A stretch of 64,000 bases of DNA. Source: DASRDR01 sp035550795 (GTDB lineage Bacteria > Methylomirabilota > Methylomirabilia > Rokubacteriales > DASRDR01). The DNA lies in NCBI GenBank assembly GCA_035550795.1, contig DASZOL010000093.1:12375-76374 (forward strand), given 5' to 3'. Both the position numbers and the translations under genes were made by a program. Positions 9,015 to 18,535 of this stretch are shown here, one piece after another (positions within the stretch are counted from its first letter, which is position 1; the number at the start of each line of letters is the position of its first letter). Under the pieces are notes generated by a model that worked only from the letters and a program-made list of their open reading frames with translations, searched no databases and had not been told where the DNA came from.

Positions 9015-10298
9015 TTAGCGCGAGCCGTCGGCGAGGAAGGGCGAGCGTGCGGCTATCACGCCGAGATCCGCGTAGACCCGGCGCAGGGCGGTCGTGAGCG
9101 CCTCCGCGGAGAAGCGCTCCCGGAACGCGGCCTGACCGGCGCCGGCCAGGCGCGCGCGGAGGAACGGGTCGGTCAGGACGCGACGCAGACCGGCCGCCAC
9201 TGCCTCGGCATCACCGGCCGGAACGAGCAGGGCGGACTGCTCGTCGGTGACGTCCTCCGGGATGCCGTCGATCGCGGATGCCACGACGGCGACGCCAGCC
9301 TGGAGCGCCTCGAGCAGCGAGACCGATCCGCTGGCCTCCTGGAGCGAGGGCAGGGCAAAGACCGCCGCGCGCCGGAGGTAGGCGGCGGGCTCGGGAACGT
9401 AGCCGGGCAGGACGACTCGGTCGTCGAGACCGGCCGCCGCGCACAGGCGCCGATGCCGCTCGAGGAGCGGCCCCCCGCCGAGCAGGGCCGCCCGGAACGG
9501 CACGTCCAGCGCCCGCAGGCGGGCGAGCGCGCGGATGAGCACGTCAACGCCCTTGCGAGGATCCTGGCGCGACACCGCGACGACCAGCGGTGCCTCGCCG
9601 GGCGGCAGCAAGGGGGGTGCCGCGCCCGCGCCGCCCCCAGCGAGGAAGGCGGTCTCCGCCGCGTACGCGACCCGGGACACCGGAAGCCCGGATCCCCACT
9701 TCGCCACCAGGAGGTGCCGGACCGACTCGTAGTTGACCAGGACGCGGTCGCTCCCCGTGTACGCCCGGCGCTCGTGCCGCTCCACGATCACCTTGACGGC
9801 AGCGAGATCGATCGCCGCCTGGAGCCGGCGGAACGGCCCGTGGTCGGACGTGGTGCCCCGGAGCTTGGCGCGGAACTCGTGCTCGAGGGTCGTGTACGCG
9901 TTGACCACGACCGCGATGCGGCGACCGCCCCGGGCGAGCGTCCGGGCCGCGCCCACCGCCGCCGAGCCCCACACGCCGAACGCGTGCATGATCCCGGCCG
10001 GGCGCTGGTCCCGGACGAACCGCTCCAGGCGCCGGGCGAGCAGCGGGGCGTGCAGCCAGATCAAGTGGTGCCGGAAGCCCCACGCACCGTGCGCCCGGCG
10101 GAGACGCCACGGCGACCGCACCAGGTGCACGATCCCGAAGTCGGTCTCCACCCGGCCCTCGCGCCGGCTCACGCAGAACAGATGCGGCGCGAAGCCCATC
10201 CGGCATGCCGCACGAGCGTGGGCCCGGACGTACGTCGAGTGCCCGCCGAGGCTCTCGATCGGATCCCCGCCCGCCACCATGACCAGGGCGTCAGCCAC
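9015..10298 (-). CDS. Glycosyltransferase family 4
   Basis: A 427-residue GT-B fold glycosyltransferase. The N-terminal acceptor domain begins with the GGHSTYVRAHARAA glycine loop; the C-terminal donor domain has VVAVSRQDPRKGVDVLIRAL, LLGGGPLLERHRRL and the sugar-nucleotide site PSLQEASGSVSLLEALQAG. It transfers a sugar from a nucleotide donor onto a glycan in the cytoplasm or at the inner membrane. It overlaps the upstream GT2 gene by 8 bases, so the two are a translational pair. It is clearly related to the plus-strand GT4 at 23972, sharing several near-identical motifs. Donor and linkage are not predictable. Confidence 0.9.
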   Translation of the reverse strand: MADALVMVAGGDPIESLGGHSTYVRAHARAACRMGFAPHLFCVSRREGRVETDFGIVHLVRSPWRLRRAHGAWGFRHHLIWLHAPLLARRLERFVRDQRPAGIMHAFGVWGSAAVGAARTLARGGRRIAVVVNAYTTLEHEFRAKLRGTTSDHGPFRRLQAAIDLAAVKVIVERHERRAYTGSDRVLVNYESVRHLLVAKWGSGLPVSRVAYAAETAFLAGGGAGAAPPLLPPGEAPLVVAVSRQDPRKGVDVLIRALARLRALDVPFRAALLGGGPLLERHRRLCAAAGLDDRVVLPGYVPEPAAYLRRAAVFALPSLQEASGSVSLLEALQAGVAVVASAIDGIPEDVTDEQSALLVPAGDAEAVAAGLRRVLTDPFLRARLAGAGQAAFRERFSAEALTTALRRVYADLGVIAARSPFLADGSR

Positions 10299-11151
10299 GG
10301 ACGGGGGACTCCGGCCCGGCGTCTCCTCGGCCGGGCGGCCATGGCTCGCCGAGGGTGTCCGCGACCGCCATGAGGCCGGCCAGGAAGCGGGCCGTGCCGG
10401 CGTCCTCCTCCGGGCTCGCCGGCCGGCGGCACCGCCGCGCGACGTACCGCTCGTAGTAGCGCCAGGCTTCCCTCAGGGTCCGCCGCTCGTCCGTCTGCAC
10501 GTGCGCGGGATCGATGTCGGGCCGGTAGATCACCAGCGGGGCCGCGACGAAGCCCCACTCGAAGTGCTCGCTGATCCGGCTCCACATGTCAGCATCCTCG
10601 TACAGCAGGAGATCCTCGTCGAAGAGGCCGACGACCTCGAAGACCTCCCGCCGCACCACGACGCTCGACGTCTGAACGCACAGGCCGCGCACGGTGTCCC
10701 GGTAGAGAACGCGACGCCGGGGCGGAAAGTCATCGAAGCGGGTCCGGGGCAGAATGCGACCTCCCTGCATCCGGTACTGGTCGGTGTAGACCGCTCCGAC
10801 GTGCGGGTGCGCAGCCAGATAGTCCAGCTGGCGCGCCAGCTTGCCGGGGAGCCAGACATCGTCCGAGTCGAGGAAGGCGATGAGGACGCCCCGCGCGCGA
10901 CGGATGCCCGCGTTGCGCACCTTGCCGATCCGGCCGCAGCGGGGGATCGGGACAGGAACCACCGGCGGGCCGCGCCGCTCGAGCGCCTCCAGCGTGCCGT
11001 CCCCCGAGCCGTCGTCCACGACGATAACCTCCAGGCGCGCGCCGGCCTGGGACAGAACGCTGTCGATCGCCTCCTGCGTCAGGTCCCGGCGGGCGAAGGT
11101 GGGGATGACCACGCTCACGAGGGGGAGGCCGGCCAGGATGTCGTCGGGCAT
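10291..11151 (-). CDS. Glycosyltransferase family 2
   Basis: A 286-residue GT-A fold enzyme starting MPDDILAGLPLVSVVIPTF. The nucleotide-sugar fold is clear: VVIPTFARRD, EVIVVDDGSGDGT, and the metal-binding FLDSDDVWLP (DxD). A later acidic region LYEDADMWSRISEHF matches the catalytic-base area of GT2 enzymes. The start at 11151 removes 13 residues of low-complexity upstream frame. It precedes and overlaps the GT4 gene, forming a two-gene glycan unit. No transmembrane segment is apparent, so it probably acts at the cytoplasmic face. Specificity is unknown. Confidence 0.9.
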   Translation of the reverse strand: MPDDILAGLPLVSVVIPTFARRDLTQEAIDSVLSQAGARLEVIVVDDGSGDGTLEALERRGPPVVPVPIPRCGRIGKVRNAGIRRARGVLIAFLDSDDVWLPGKLARQLDYLAAHPHVGAVYTDQYRMQGGRILPRTRFDDFPPRRRVLYRDTVRGLCVQTSSVVVRREVFEVVGLFDEDLLLYEDADMWSRISEHFEWGFVAAPLVIYRPDIDPAHVQTDERRTLREAWRYYERYVARRCRRPASPEEDAGTARFLAGLMAVADTLGEPWPPGRGDAGPESPVRG

Positions 11152-11744
11152 CGTCGTCGGGCGCCCTGTCGATGCCCCCGAGTATGGCACGCCGGGTCGA
11201 CGGGTTCACCGGGGGCGAGCGGACCCGGCGGGCGCGGCGGCGGGCGAGACCCTCCCGGGTCGCGATGCTCCGCGCCGGTCCCCGCGTCCGACGCGCGGCG
11301 CCCTGATCGCAGACGTGCTGCACCGATGCCTTCTCGTACGACCGACCGACCCCGGCCGGGCGCTGCCGCCTCGCGACGGCGCTAGGGCGCGCACGGAAGG
11401 GTCCGCGTGAGGAGCACGTTGAAACGCCTACGCCGGGGGGCTGGCGCAGACCAACACGGCAAGCGGGATGCTGCTGCCCCTCGGCTCGATCCGGAACCGC
11501 GTCCTGCACAACGTGCTCCTCGGTCACGACTTCCCGGGCGAGAGCGTCAGGCAACGGGGAACCACGCGAGGGTGTGTGGCGTTTCGCGCGGTAAATCAGT
11601 ACGATGGGCGGACCGGGCCGCGCGCCAGCCGCGGGGGGTCGAGGCGGCCAGCCAGTGATTGGCCAGTGGCTACCGGGGAGCGGGCCCGGGCTCAGGACGC
11701 CTCTCTGAGAGGCGTGATCGCAGAGGATTGCCGAAGGGACCATC
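11152..11744. other. Intergenic region with repeats upstream of the two-ATPase regulator
   Basis: About 590 bases between divergent genes. No full gene is credible. A short plus-strand stretch near 11440-11540 could encode a fragment reading GGLAQTNTASGMLLPLG, possibly a broken secreted protein, but it has no proper start. Closer to the regulator are a direct repeat GCCAGTG (11651-11657 and 11662-11668) and a hairpin at 11697-11715. Confidence 0.5.
11697..11715. promoter_or_regulatory. Inverted repeat upstream of the regulator gene
   Basis: ACGCCTCT, loop CTG, AGAGGCGT: a perfect 8-base inverted repeat 30 bases before the regulator's GTG start. It lacks a T tract, so it is less like a terminator than an operator or a 5'-leader hairpin. 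Autoregulation by the Fis-type helix-turn-helix of the downstream protein is possible but only inferred. Confidence 0.45.
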
Positions 11745-14700
11745 GTGCGCATCGATCCCCTGGCCGAGCTGATCGGTGAGAGCCGTGCGATGGCGGGCCT
11801 CCGCCAGACGCTCCGGCGCTTCCTCGAAAGCCAGGCCCGGGCCCGCCGGCCCGCGTCAGTCCTGTTGCTCGGGGAGACGGGCGTCGGCAAGAGCGTGGCC
11901 GCCCGCGCCCTGCACCGCGCGGGCCCCCGCGCCGACGGCCCCTTCGTCGACGTCAACTGTGCGGCGATCCCCGCGCCGCTGCTCGAGGCCGAGCTCTTCG
12001 GCTTCGAGCGGGGGGCCTTCACGGACGCCAAGCACGCCAAACCCGGACTCCTCCAGGAGGCGCACGGGGGCACCCTGTTCCTCGACGAGGTCGGGCTCCT
12101 GCCCGAAGAGTCCCAGGCCAAGCTGCTCAAGGTCCTCGAGGAGGGCTCGGTGCGGCGCCTGGGGGCGACCCGGAGCCAGCCTCTGGACGTCTGGATCATC
12201 GCGGCGACCAGCGAGGACCTCGAGGAGGCCTCCCGTCGGCGCCGGTTCCGGTCAGACCTCTACCATCGCCTGGCGGTCATCACCGTCCGGCTGCCCCCCC
12301 TGCGCGAGCGCCCGGAGGACATGGTTCCTCTCGCGGAGCGCTTCCTGCGCGAGGCCTGCGCCGATGCCGGGTTGCCGCCGAAGACGCTCACGGCGGACGC
12401 CGGCGCCGCCCTGGGCTCGTACGCCTGGCCCGGGAACATCCGTGAACTGAAGAACGTCGTCACCCGCGCCGTGCTGCTCACCGACACGCCCGAGCTGCCG
12501 CGGGCCGCGCTCCAGCTCCCGCCGGGTGCGTCTCGACCGCGGGAGGAGTCGCACGCCACGGCCGGGGCGACGCCGGAGCCCGAGTCGCCCGGCGAGGTCG
12601 AGGCCGTCCGCATCGCGCGGGTCCTGCGCGAGACGGGCTGGAACGTCTCGCGCGCCGCGGCCCGGCTCGGGTTCACGCGCAGCTCCCTTCGCTACCGCAT
12701 CGATAAGCTCGGCCTGAGCCCCGAGCGGCCCTCCGCGACGATCGGCACAGCGATCCCCGCCGACGCTCCGCGCCCGGGTGCGGCGGCCATGCCGGCCCTG
12801 CCCCTGCCGGTCACCAGCCTGGTCGGCCGCGAACGGGAGCTCCACGAGCTCGGACGGCTCCTCGCCATGCACCGCGTGGTCACCCTCACCGGACCCGGCG
12901 GCGTCGGCAAGACGCGCCTCGCCCTGGCGGCTGGCCCGCACTTCCGAAGCCTCTGCCCGGACGGCGTCTGGTTCGTCGAGCTCGCGGGCCTGGGCGACGG
13001 AGCCCTTGTCGCGCAGACGGTCGCGTCGGCGCTCGGCCTCCCCGAGGAGGCGTCCCGATCGCCCCTGGAGATCCTGATCACCGCGCTGGCCGGGCGGCAG
13101 GCGCTGCTGATCCTCGACAACTGCGAGCACCTCATCGAGGCCTGCGCCCAGCTCGTCGAGACGCTCGTGCGCGCGTGCCCGAACCTGCGCGTGGTGGCCA
13201 CCAGCCGCGAGCGGCTCGACGTCGCCGGCGAGAGCACCTTCCGGGTGCCGCCGCTGGCCCTGCCCGGGGAAGGGGAACGCGCGATCGAGCAGCTCGCCCG
13301 GTTCGAGGCCGTCCGCCTCTTCCTCGACCGTGCCCGGCTGGTCGACCCGGGCTTCACCCTGACCGACCAGAACGCGTCCGCCGTCGGCGAGCTTTGCCGG
13401 CGGCTCGACGGCCTGCCGCTCGCCCTCGAGCTCGCCGCGGCCCGCGTGCGGCTCCTGAGCGTCGCGCAGATCGTGGCGCGGCTGAACGACCGCTTCCGCC
13501 TGCTGACGGGGGGGGGCCGGACCGCCGTCCCCCGCCAGCAGACGCTCCGCGCGGCGCTCGACTGGAGCCACGATCTTCTGTCCCCGCCGGAGCGGACGCT
13601 CCTGCGTCGCCTGTCCGTGTTCACGGGCGGGTTCACCCTCGAAGCGGTCGAGGCCGTCTGCGGAGGGTCGGGCGTCGAGGGCCCCCCGGTGCTCGATCTC
13701 CTGGCCCCGCTCGTGGACAAGTCCCTCGTCATCGTCGAGGCCGCGGTGCCCGTCGCCCGGTATCGCCTGCTCGAGACGATCTGGGAATACTGCCGCGAGC
13801 GGGCCATCGAGGCGGGCGAGGTCGCCTGGCTTCGGGGGCGGCACCAGGCGTGGTTCCTCGCGCTCGTGGAGGAGGCCGAGGTCAAGGGCCGGGGGGCGGA
13901 GCAAGTCGCGTGGCTCGACCGCCTCGAGACCGAGTACGACAACCTGCAGGCCGCGCTGAGCTGGCGTGATCCGGATCACGCGAACGACGGGCCGCGCCTG
14001 CGGTTCGCCGGGGCGCTCTGGCGCTTCTGGGAGGTTCGCGGGCGGCTGCGGGAAGGGCGCGGCTGGCTCGAGGGCATCCTGGCCGAGACCGGGCGCGGCG
14101 AGCCGGCGGCGCGGGCGCGTGCGCTGAACGGTGCCGGCAACCTGGCCCGCGATCTCGGCGACTACGCCCGCGCGGCCGAGCATCACGCCGAGGCCCTGGC
14201 CCTTCGACGGGAGATCGGCGACATCCGGGGGCTCGCGAGCTCCTTGAACAACCTCGGTGCGATCGCCCACGACCAGGCCCGATACGGCCCGGCCGAGGCG
14301 TACTACTCGGAGGCCCTGCCGGCCTGGCGCCAGGCCGGCGATCAGGAAGGCCTCGGGGTGACCCTCAACAACCTCGGGCGCGCGCGGCGATTCCAGGGAG
14401 ACTACGAGAGCGCCGCGGCCCTGGGCCGTCAGAGCCTGGGCGTGTTCCAAGCGGTCGGCCACTCGTGGGGCATGGCCCGCGCGCTGAACAGCCTGGCGAA
14501 CACAGCGCACTACCAGGGAGACGTCGCGGGAGCCCGCCCGCTCTACGAGGAGAGCCTGCGCCTGCGCCGGCACGTCGGCGACCGCCAGGGCATCGGCGTG
14601 TCACTCAACAGCCTGGCCTTGCTGAGCGGCCTCGCGGGGGACCACGAGGTCGCGCAGCACCTGGCGGAAGAGGGGCTGCTGCTCCGCCGGGACGGGGGGG

Positions 14701-15182
14701 ATCGGCGCGGCATTGGCGGCTCGCTCCTGACCCTCGGACGGCTGGCCCTGTGGAGACCTGATCTCGACGCGGCGGACCGTCTGGCCCGCGAGAGCCTGGC
14801 GATCGGGTCCGAGCTGGGGGACCGGCTGGGCCGCGCCTGTTGCCTGGAGGTGCTCGCCGAGGTGGCATTCGCCCAAGGGCAGCACGGCCGCGCCGCCCGA
14901 CTGCTCGCCGCCGCCGTCAACGAGCGGCAGTCGATCGGCGCGCCCCGCCCTCCGATCGAGCGGGACCACCACGAGCGGCTGCTGGCATCGCTCCGGGAGC
15001 GCCTCGGCGCGCGGGCGGTCGAGCTCGTCTGCACCGAGACCGTTCCCGGGCCCGTCGTCGCCGAGGCGCTGAAGGGCGCGGGCCAGACGTCCGGGCGCCC
15101 GGGGGCGGGCGTCCTGAGCCGGAACACAGGGGAACAGCCGGGCGCCCCCTCCGCCTCGCGTGAGGCTGCGCAAGAACGATGA
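11745..15182 (+). CDS. Two-ATPase regulator: NtrC-type AAA+, Fis HTH, NB-ARC/STAND ATPase, TPR array
   Basis: A 1145-residue fusion. Residues 1-245 are an NtrC-like AAA+ domain: Walker A GETGVGKS (43-50), the sigma-54 contact loop reading GAFTDA (90-95) rather than GAFTGA, Walker B LFLDE (111-115) and WPGNIREL (228-235). A Fis-type DNA-binding helix-turn-helix lies at about 285-324. A second, STAND/NB-ARC ATPase starts near 355 with Walker A GPGGVGKT (383-390) and Walker B LLILDN (454-459), followed by tetratricopeptide repeats (about 770-1060) with recurring 'LNNLG' units. No receiver domain is present; the STAND-TPR half is probably the signal sensor. The GTG start is preceded by GAAGGGA. 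It probably controls nearby glycan genes, which is inference. Confidence 0.88.
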   Translation: MRIDPLAELIGESRAMAGLRQTLRRFLESQARARRPASVLLLGETGVGKSVAARALHRAGPRADGPFVDVNCAAIPAPLLEAELFGFERGAFTDAKHAKPGLLQEAHGGTLFLDEVGLLPEESQAKLLKVLEEGSVRRLGATRSQPLDVWIIAATSEDLEEASRRRRFRSDLYHRLAVITVRLPPLRERPEDMVPLAERFLREACADAGLPPKTLTADAGAALGSYAWPGNIRELKNVVTRAVLLTDTPELPRAALQLPPGASRPREESHATAGATPEPESPGEVEAVRIARVLRETGWNVSRAAARLGFTRSSLRYRIDKLGLSPERPSATIGTAIPADAPRPGAAAMPALPLPVTSLVGRERELHELGRLLAMHRVVTLTGPGGVGKTRLALAAGPHFRSLCPDGVWFVELAGLGDGALVAQTVASALGLPEEASRSPLEILITALAGRQALLILDNCEHLIEACAQLVETLVRACPNLRVVATSRERLDVAGESTFRVPPLALPGEGERAIEQLARFEAVRLFLDRARLVDPGFTLTDQNASAVGELCRRLDGLPLALELAAARVRLLSVAQIVARLNDRFRLLTGGGRTAVPRQQTLRAALDWSHDLLSPPERTLLRRLSVFTGGFTLEAVEAVCGGSGVEGPPVLDLLAPLVDKSLVIVEAAVPVARYRLLETIWEYCRERAIEAGEVAWLRGRHQAWFLALVEEAEVKGRGAEQVAWLDRLETEYDNLQAALSWRDPDHANDGPRLRFAGALWRFWEVRGRLREGRGWLEGILAETGRGEPAARARALNGAGNLARDLGDYARAAEHHAEALALRREIGDIRGLASSLNNLGAIAHDQARYGPAEAYYSEALPAWRQAGDQEGLGVTLNNLGRARRFQGDYESAAALGRQSLGVFQAVGHSWGMARALNSLANTAHYQGDVAGARPLYEESLRLRRHVGDRQGIGVSLNSLALLSGLAGDHEVAQHLAEEGLLLRRDGGDRRGIGGSLLTLGRLALWRPDLDAADRLARESLAIGSELGDRLGRACCLEVLAEVAFAQGQHGRAARLLAAAVNERQSIGAPRPPIERDHHERLLASLRERLGARAVELVCTETVPGPVVAEALKGAGQTSGRPGAGVLSRNTGEQPGAPSASREAAQER

Positions 15183-15239
15183 TCCGCCCGCCGGCTTCCC
15201 GGTGTCTCTGCCACCCCCGGCGGGGCCCGGTCGCGGTGG

Positions 15240-15493
15240 ACCCGGCGCCGATCTCGCCCGGGAGATGCTGGCCGAGCTGCTCCTCGATCTGGAGGCAGGC
15301 GCCCCAGGCGCTCGCCGAGTTCGAGGCCTCGCAGAAGGTCGACCCGAACCGCTTCCACGGTCTGGCCGGGGCCGCGCGGGCGGGCGACCGGGCCCGGGCC
15401 CGGAAATTCCACGAGCAGCTGGTCGACCTCGCGCGCACCGGCGACACCGAGCTACCGGAGCTCATCCAGGCCAGGGCGTTCCTCAAGAACTGA
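15240..15493 (+). pseudogene. Fragment of a tetratricopeptide protein
   Basis: The stretch reads as the C-terminal end of a TPR protein: DLAREMLAELLLDLE in one frame, then, after a frameshift near 15300, QALAEFEASQKVDPNRFHGL and ARKFHEQLVDLARTGD to the stop at 15491-15493. The N-terminal bulk is absent. It directly follows the regulator, whose own C-terminal half is TPR-rich, but the fragment resembles a separate TPR family, so it may be a leftover neighbour rather than a lost tail. Confidence 0.6.
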
Positions 15494-15796
15494 CGGGCGC
15501 CCGGAACCCCGTCCGCCTCGGCGGCCAGGCCCGCGGGCTTCTCGGGGGGCCGCCTCTCGAAAACGCCCCGGTGGCGACCGGCCCCCCTTCACACGGGACC
15601 GGGTGCCCGGCGCCGCCGTCGGCCGGGCGAGGACGTTCGGGCATTGCCTGGAGCCGAGGTTGGGGAGCCGGACGAACCCCCGGGCCCCGGCTCTCTCTTC
15701 CACCGGGGAGTTCTGCAACCCCGTGCAGTTGTGCGGGGTGATCAACGCGCCGTTCTTCGCCAGGTTGTTGCACGTGACCAGCACGGCGCGCCGCCA
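15494..15796. other. Non-coding gap with possible minus-strand gene remnant
   Basis: About 300 bases between the TPR remnant and the end of the synthetase gene. A minus-strand stretch ending near 15784 translates as VTCNNLAKNGALITPHNC, whose Asn/Cys content differs from random GC-rich frames, so it may be a fragment of a secreted protein. I see no start, no full gene and no terminator with a T tract. Confidence 0.35.
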
Positions 15797-18535
15797 TCAC
15801 GGGCAGCCGCGCGGCACGGCCGGCGGGCAGGAGCCGGCCCGCCAGGCCGATGAGGAGCGAGCAGGCGCGCTCAAGGTCCTTTCCACGAGCCGATCGAGCA
15901 GCCCTGCCAGCGCACCGACGTGGCGTGTCAACTTTGTCCGGTTATCGCCCGGAACCTCGAATACTTCGACGTCCGCGGCGACTGTCCGCCACCACGTGCT
16001 CTCGGTGAGAACGTCGGGCGTTTCTTCCCGACCTCGGATCAAGGTGACACGTCCGCCGAATCGGCCGGGGATGTAGCAGCGGTCTATCTGCTGGTAGATG
16101 GCGCGCAATCGCTCACGATAGTCCTCAGGACAGGTTCCTGGGTCGAGCCTGGGGAAGTCGAAGCCGTCGCGCATCCTCGCCAGGCGGCCGAGCTCGGCGG
16201 CGATCACGGCGCTCTTTCTGGCGAGTCCTCTCAGGATCGTTCCCACCGACAGCCTGCCTTGATTGGCGGCAAACTCTTGGAACCGCCGGAAGACATAGCG
16301 TTGTTTCGACGGCGTCAGCCGGAGCGCTCCACCCACGACTTGGAGCCAGGAGAAGAACGATGCATATCGAGCGTTCTGCGCCGACGCCGAGAGCAGCGTC
16401 AGCAAGCCGACCCGCTCGCCGCTCGCTTCCAGGAGGCGCGCGATCTCGTAGGCCACGAGCCCGCCGTTGCATTCGCCTCCAAGCAAATAGGGACCCCGGG
16501 GCTGGATCCTGCGGATCGCTTCCAAGTGCCCCACGGCCATCGCCTCATAGCTCGAAGGGACCGGCGTGCCGTCGAGGCCGCAGGGGGGAAGGGCGAGCAA
16601 CGATTGGTCCGGATTCAGATGGCGCACCAGCTCCCGGCAGTAGAAACCGCCGGAGAGATAGTCGCCGTGAAGGAAGAAAAAGGGGGGGCGGTCGCCTGCC
16701 GTCCGGCGAATCGGCACCACGGGAGCTTCCATGTCGTCTGAGTCGGTTATCGTGAGCCACGCGAGGCGTTCGACGTTGGCGTCGGCCAGCAGGGCGGAGA
16801 CCGGTATGTCGCGTCCGAACATCTCCTCGACCCGATCCATCATCGACACCGCAAGAAGCGAATCTCCGCCAAGATCAAAGAAGTCGTCACGGGTCCCGAT
16901 TGGTCCGACGCCGAGGAGTTCCTCCCACACCTCGCACAGCCGCAACTCGACGAGACTCCGCGGCTCCACCACCGGGACCCCGAGATTCGGGCGGGCCGGC
17001 GCTGGTCTCGGCAGAGCGGCACGATCGACCTTCCCGTTCGCGTTCAGCGGGAGCCCTTCGAGCTCGACAAACCGTGACGGTACCATGTGCGCCGGCAGAC
17101 GTTCGGCCAACTGCCGCCGCAGCGCCGGCACGGTAGGGCCAGGACGCCCCGCACTGACGTAATACGCGACGAGGTGAGGATCCTCGCCGATCACCGTGAC
17201 CGCGGCCTCCTGGACACCGGGAAGCGCGCAGAGTGCGACATCGACGTCGGCTAGTTGGACCCATTGCCCGCGCACTCGCGCGCGACCATCCAAACGTCCG
17301 AGGTACTCCAGACCTCCCTCGTCATTGATGCGGCCAAGATCGCCGGTCTTGTAGATTCGTTCCGGGGATCCGGTCCCGGCACTTTCGAACACCCGCGCGG
17401 TAGCCCGCGCATCCTTCCAATACCCCGTCGCGAGAAAGCGGCTCTGGACCACGATTTCTCCGGCGATGCCGGGGGGGGCTGGCGTACCGTCCTCGCCGTG
17501 CACCTCGAACTGCATGTCCTTCACCGGATAGCCGATGGGCACGACACCTTCGGGCAACGCGCCGCCGTGGTCGAAAAAATACTGGCAGACAAGCCCCGTC
17601 TCGGTCGCGCCGAGTCCAACCGCGAGGACGCTCGGCGCCGTGAAGTTCGTCAGGAACAGTTCTAGGTCGCGTCGAGTGGCCCGGTCGCCTTCCAGGCGGA
17701 CCACACGCACCTTATGAAAGATCTGGTCGGTCGACATCACGCTCCGAAACAGTGACGGAACGGAGTGGTAGATGGTCACGGATAGCTCGTCCAGCCACCT
17801 GGCTAATCTGGCGGGTGTCTCGACGCGCATGTCCACAGGACAGGACGTTCCCCCGTTCAGCAGCGCCGTGAACATGCTCGACACCGCGCCGCTGTAACCG
17901 CACGACTGCAGCAAGGACAGGCGGTCGGCCTTTCCGATGCTCAGCGCGTGCGTGTATCGCATCACGTTGTGGAGGACGTTTCGATGGCAATCGACCACGC
18001 CCTTCGGGCGCCCCGTGGACCCCGAAGTGAAGTAGACATACGCGGGCTGGTCCGGGGCCGTCTTGATCTGAATCGAGGGACCCGCGACCGCAGGACAGTC
18101 CGATGACAGTTGGAGGATGAGCGCTTCGCCAATTCGATCTCGAAGGGATGTGGCAAACTCCGCATCCGTCAGCAGGACACGGGCGTCCAGCTCGTCCGCG
18201 AGATCGATTGCCCGTTGGAGCCCCCAGGATGGATCGAGGGGCACGTAGTACTTGCCGGCCTTCAGAATCGCGAGCGTCGTGGCAATCGCCAGCGGCCCTT
18301 GCGCCAAGAGGAAGGGTACCGGCTCCGGCCGAACATCGAGGCGGCTGAGTAGCTGGGCTGCGATCGCATCGGACCAGCGGTCGAGGCTGGCGTAGGACAG
18401 CGCGCACGCAAGCGTCCGCACTGCAATTCCATCGGGCGCGCTCGCGACCTGATCCTTGAACCGCTCGGGAATGGACCGCTCGATTTCATCCCGCCGAAAG
18501 GGTACGGACGATCCGGGTGGCGAATGCCGTTTCAC
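15797..18535 (-). CDS. Single-module A-PCP-TE nonribosomal peptide synthetase-like enzyme
   Basis: A 912-residue enzyme with adenylation, carrier and thioesterase domains and no condensation domain. Adenylation motifs: A3 SGSTGRPKG (171-179), A5 GATETGLV (309-316), A7 YKTGDL (395-400), A10 NGKVDRAAL (500-508). The carrier site is DLGGDSLLAVS with the phosphopantetheine Ser at 559. The thioesterase (about 610-890) carries GGECNGG (686-692), so its nucleophile is Cys 689 in place of Ser. A-T-TE enzymes are known to activate an amino or alpha-keto acid and release it by dimerisation, cyclisation or transfer to a partner. No phosphopantetheinyl transferase or tailoring gene adjoins it. The substrate is not predicted here. 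Confidence 0.9.
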   Translation of the reverse strand: MKRHSPPGSSVPFRRDEIERSIPERFKDQVASAPDGIAVRTLACALSYASLDRWSDAIAAQLLSRLDVRPEPVPFLLAQGPLAIATTLAILKAGKYYVPLDPSWGLQRAIDLADELDARVLLTDAEFATSLRDRIGEALILQLSSDCPAVAGPSIQIKTAPDQPAYVYFTSGSTGRPKGVVDCHRNVLHNVMRYTHALSIGKADRLSLLQSCGYSGAVSSMFTALLNGGTSCPVDMRVETPARLARWLDELSVTIYHSVPSLFRSVMSTDQIFHKVRVVRLEGDRATRRDLELFLTNFTAPSVLAVGLGATETGLVCQYFFDHGGALPEGVVPIGYPVKDMQFEVHGEDGTPAPPGIAGEIVVQSRFLATGYWKDARATARVFESAGTGSPERIYKTGDLGRINDEGGLEYLGRLDGRARVRGQWVQLADVDVALCALPGVQEAAVTVIGEDPHLVAYYVSAGRPGPTVPALRRQLAERLPAHMVPSRFVELEGLPLNANGKVDRAALPRPAPARPNLGVPVVEPRSLVELRLCEVWEELLGVGPIGTRDDFFDLGGDSLLAVSMMDRVEEMFGRDIPVSALLADANVERLAWLTITDSDDMEAPVVPIRRTAGDRPPFFFLHGDYLSGGFYCRELVRHLNPDQSLLALPPCGLDGTPVPSSYEAMAVGHLEAIRRIQPRGPYLLGGECNGGLVAYEIARLLEASGERVGLLTLLSASAQNARYASFFSWLQVVGGALRLTPSKQRYVFRRFQEFAANQGRLSVGTILRGLARKSAVIAAELGRLARMRDGFDFPRLDPGTCPEDYRERLRAIYQQIDRCYIPGRFGGRVTLIRGREETPDVLTESTWWRTVAADVEVFEVPGDNRTKLTRHVGALAGLLDRLVERTLSAPARSSSAWRAGSCPPAVPRGCP

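Noticed and set aside
12252..14573. A 773-codon minus-strand open frame
   Set aside because: Antisense to the two-ATPase regulator, which has clear motifs throughout.
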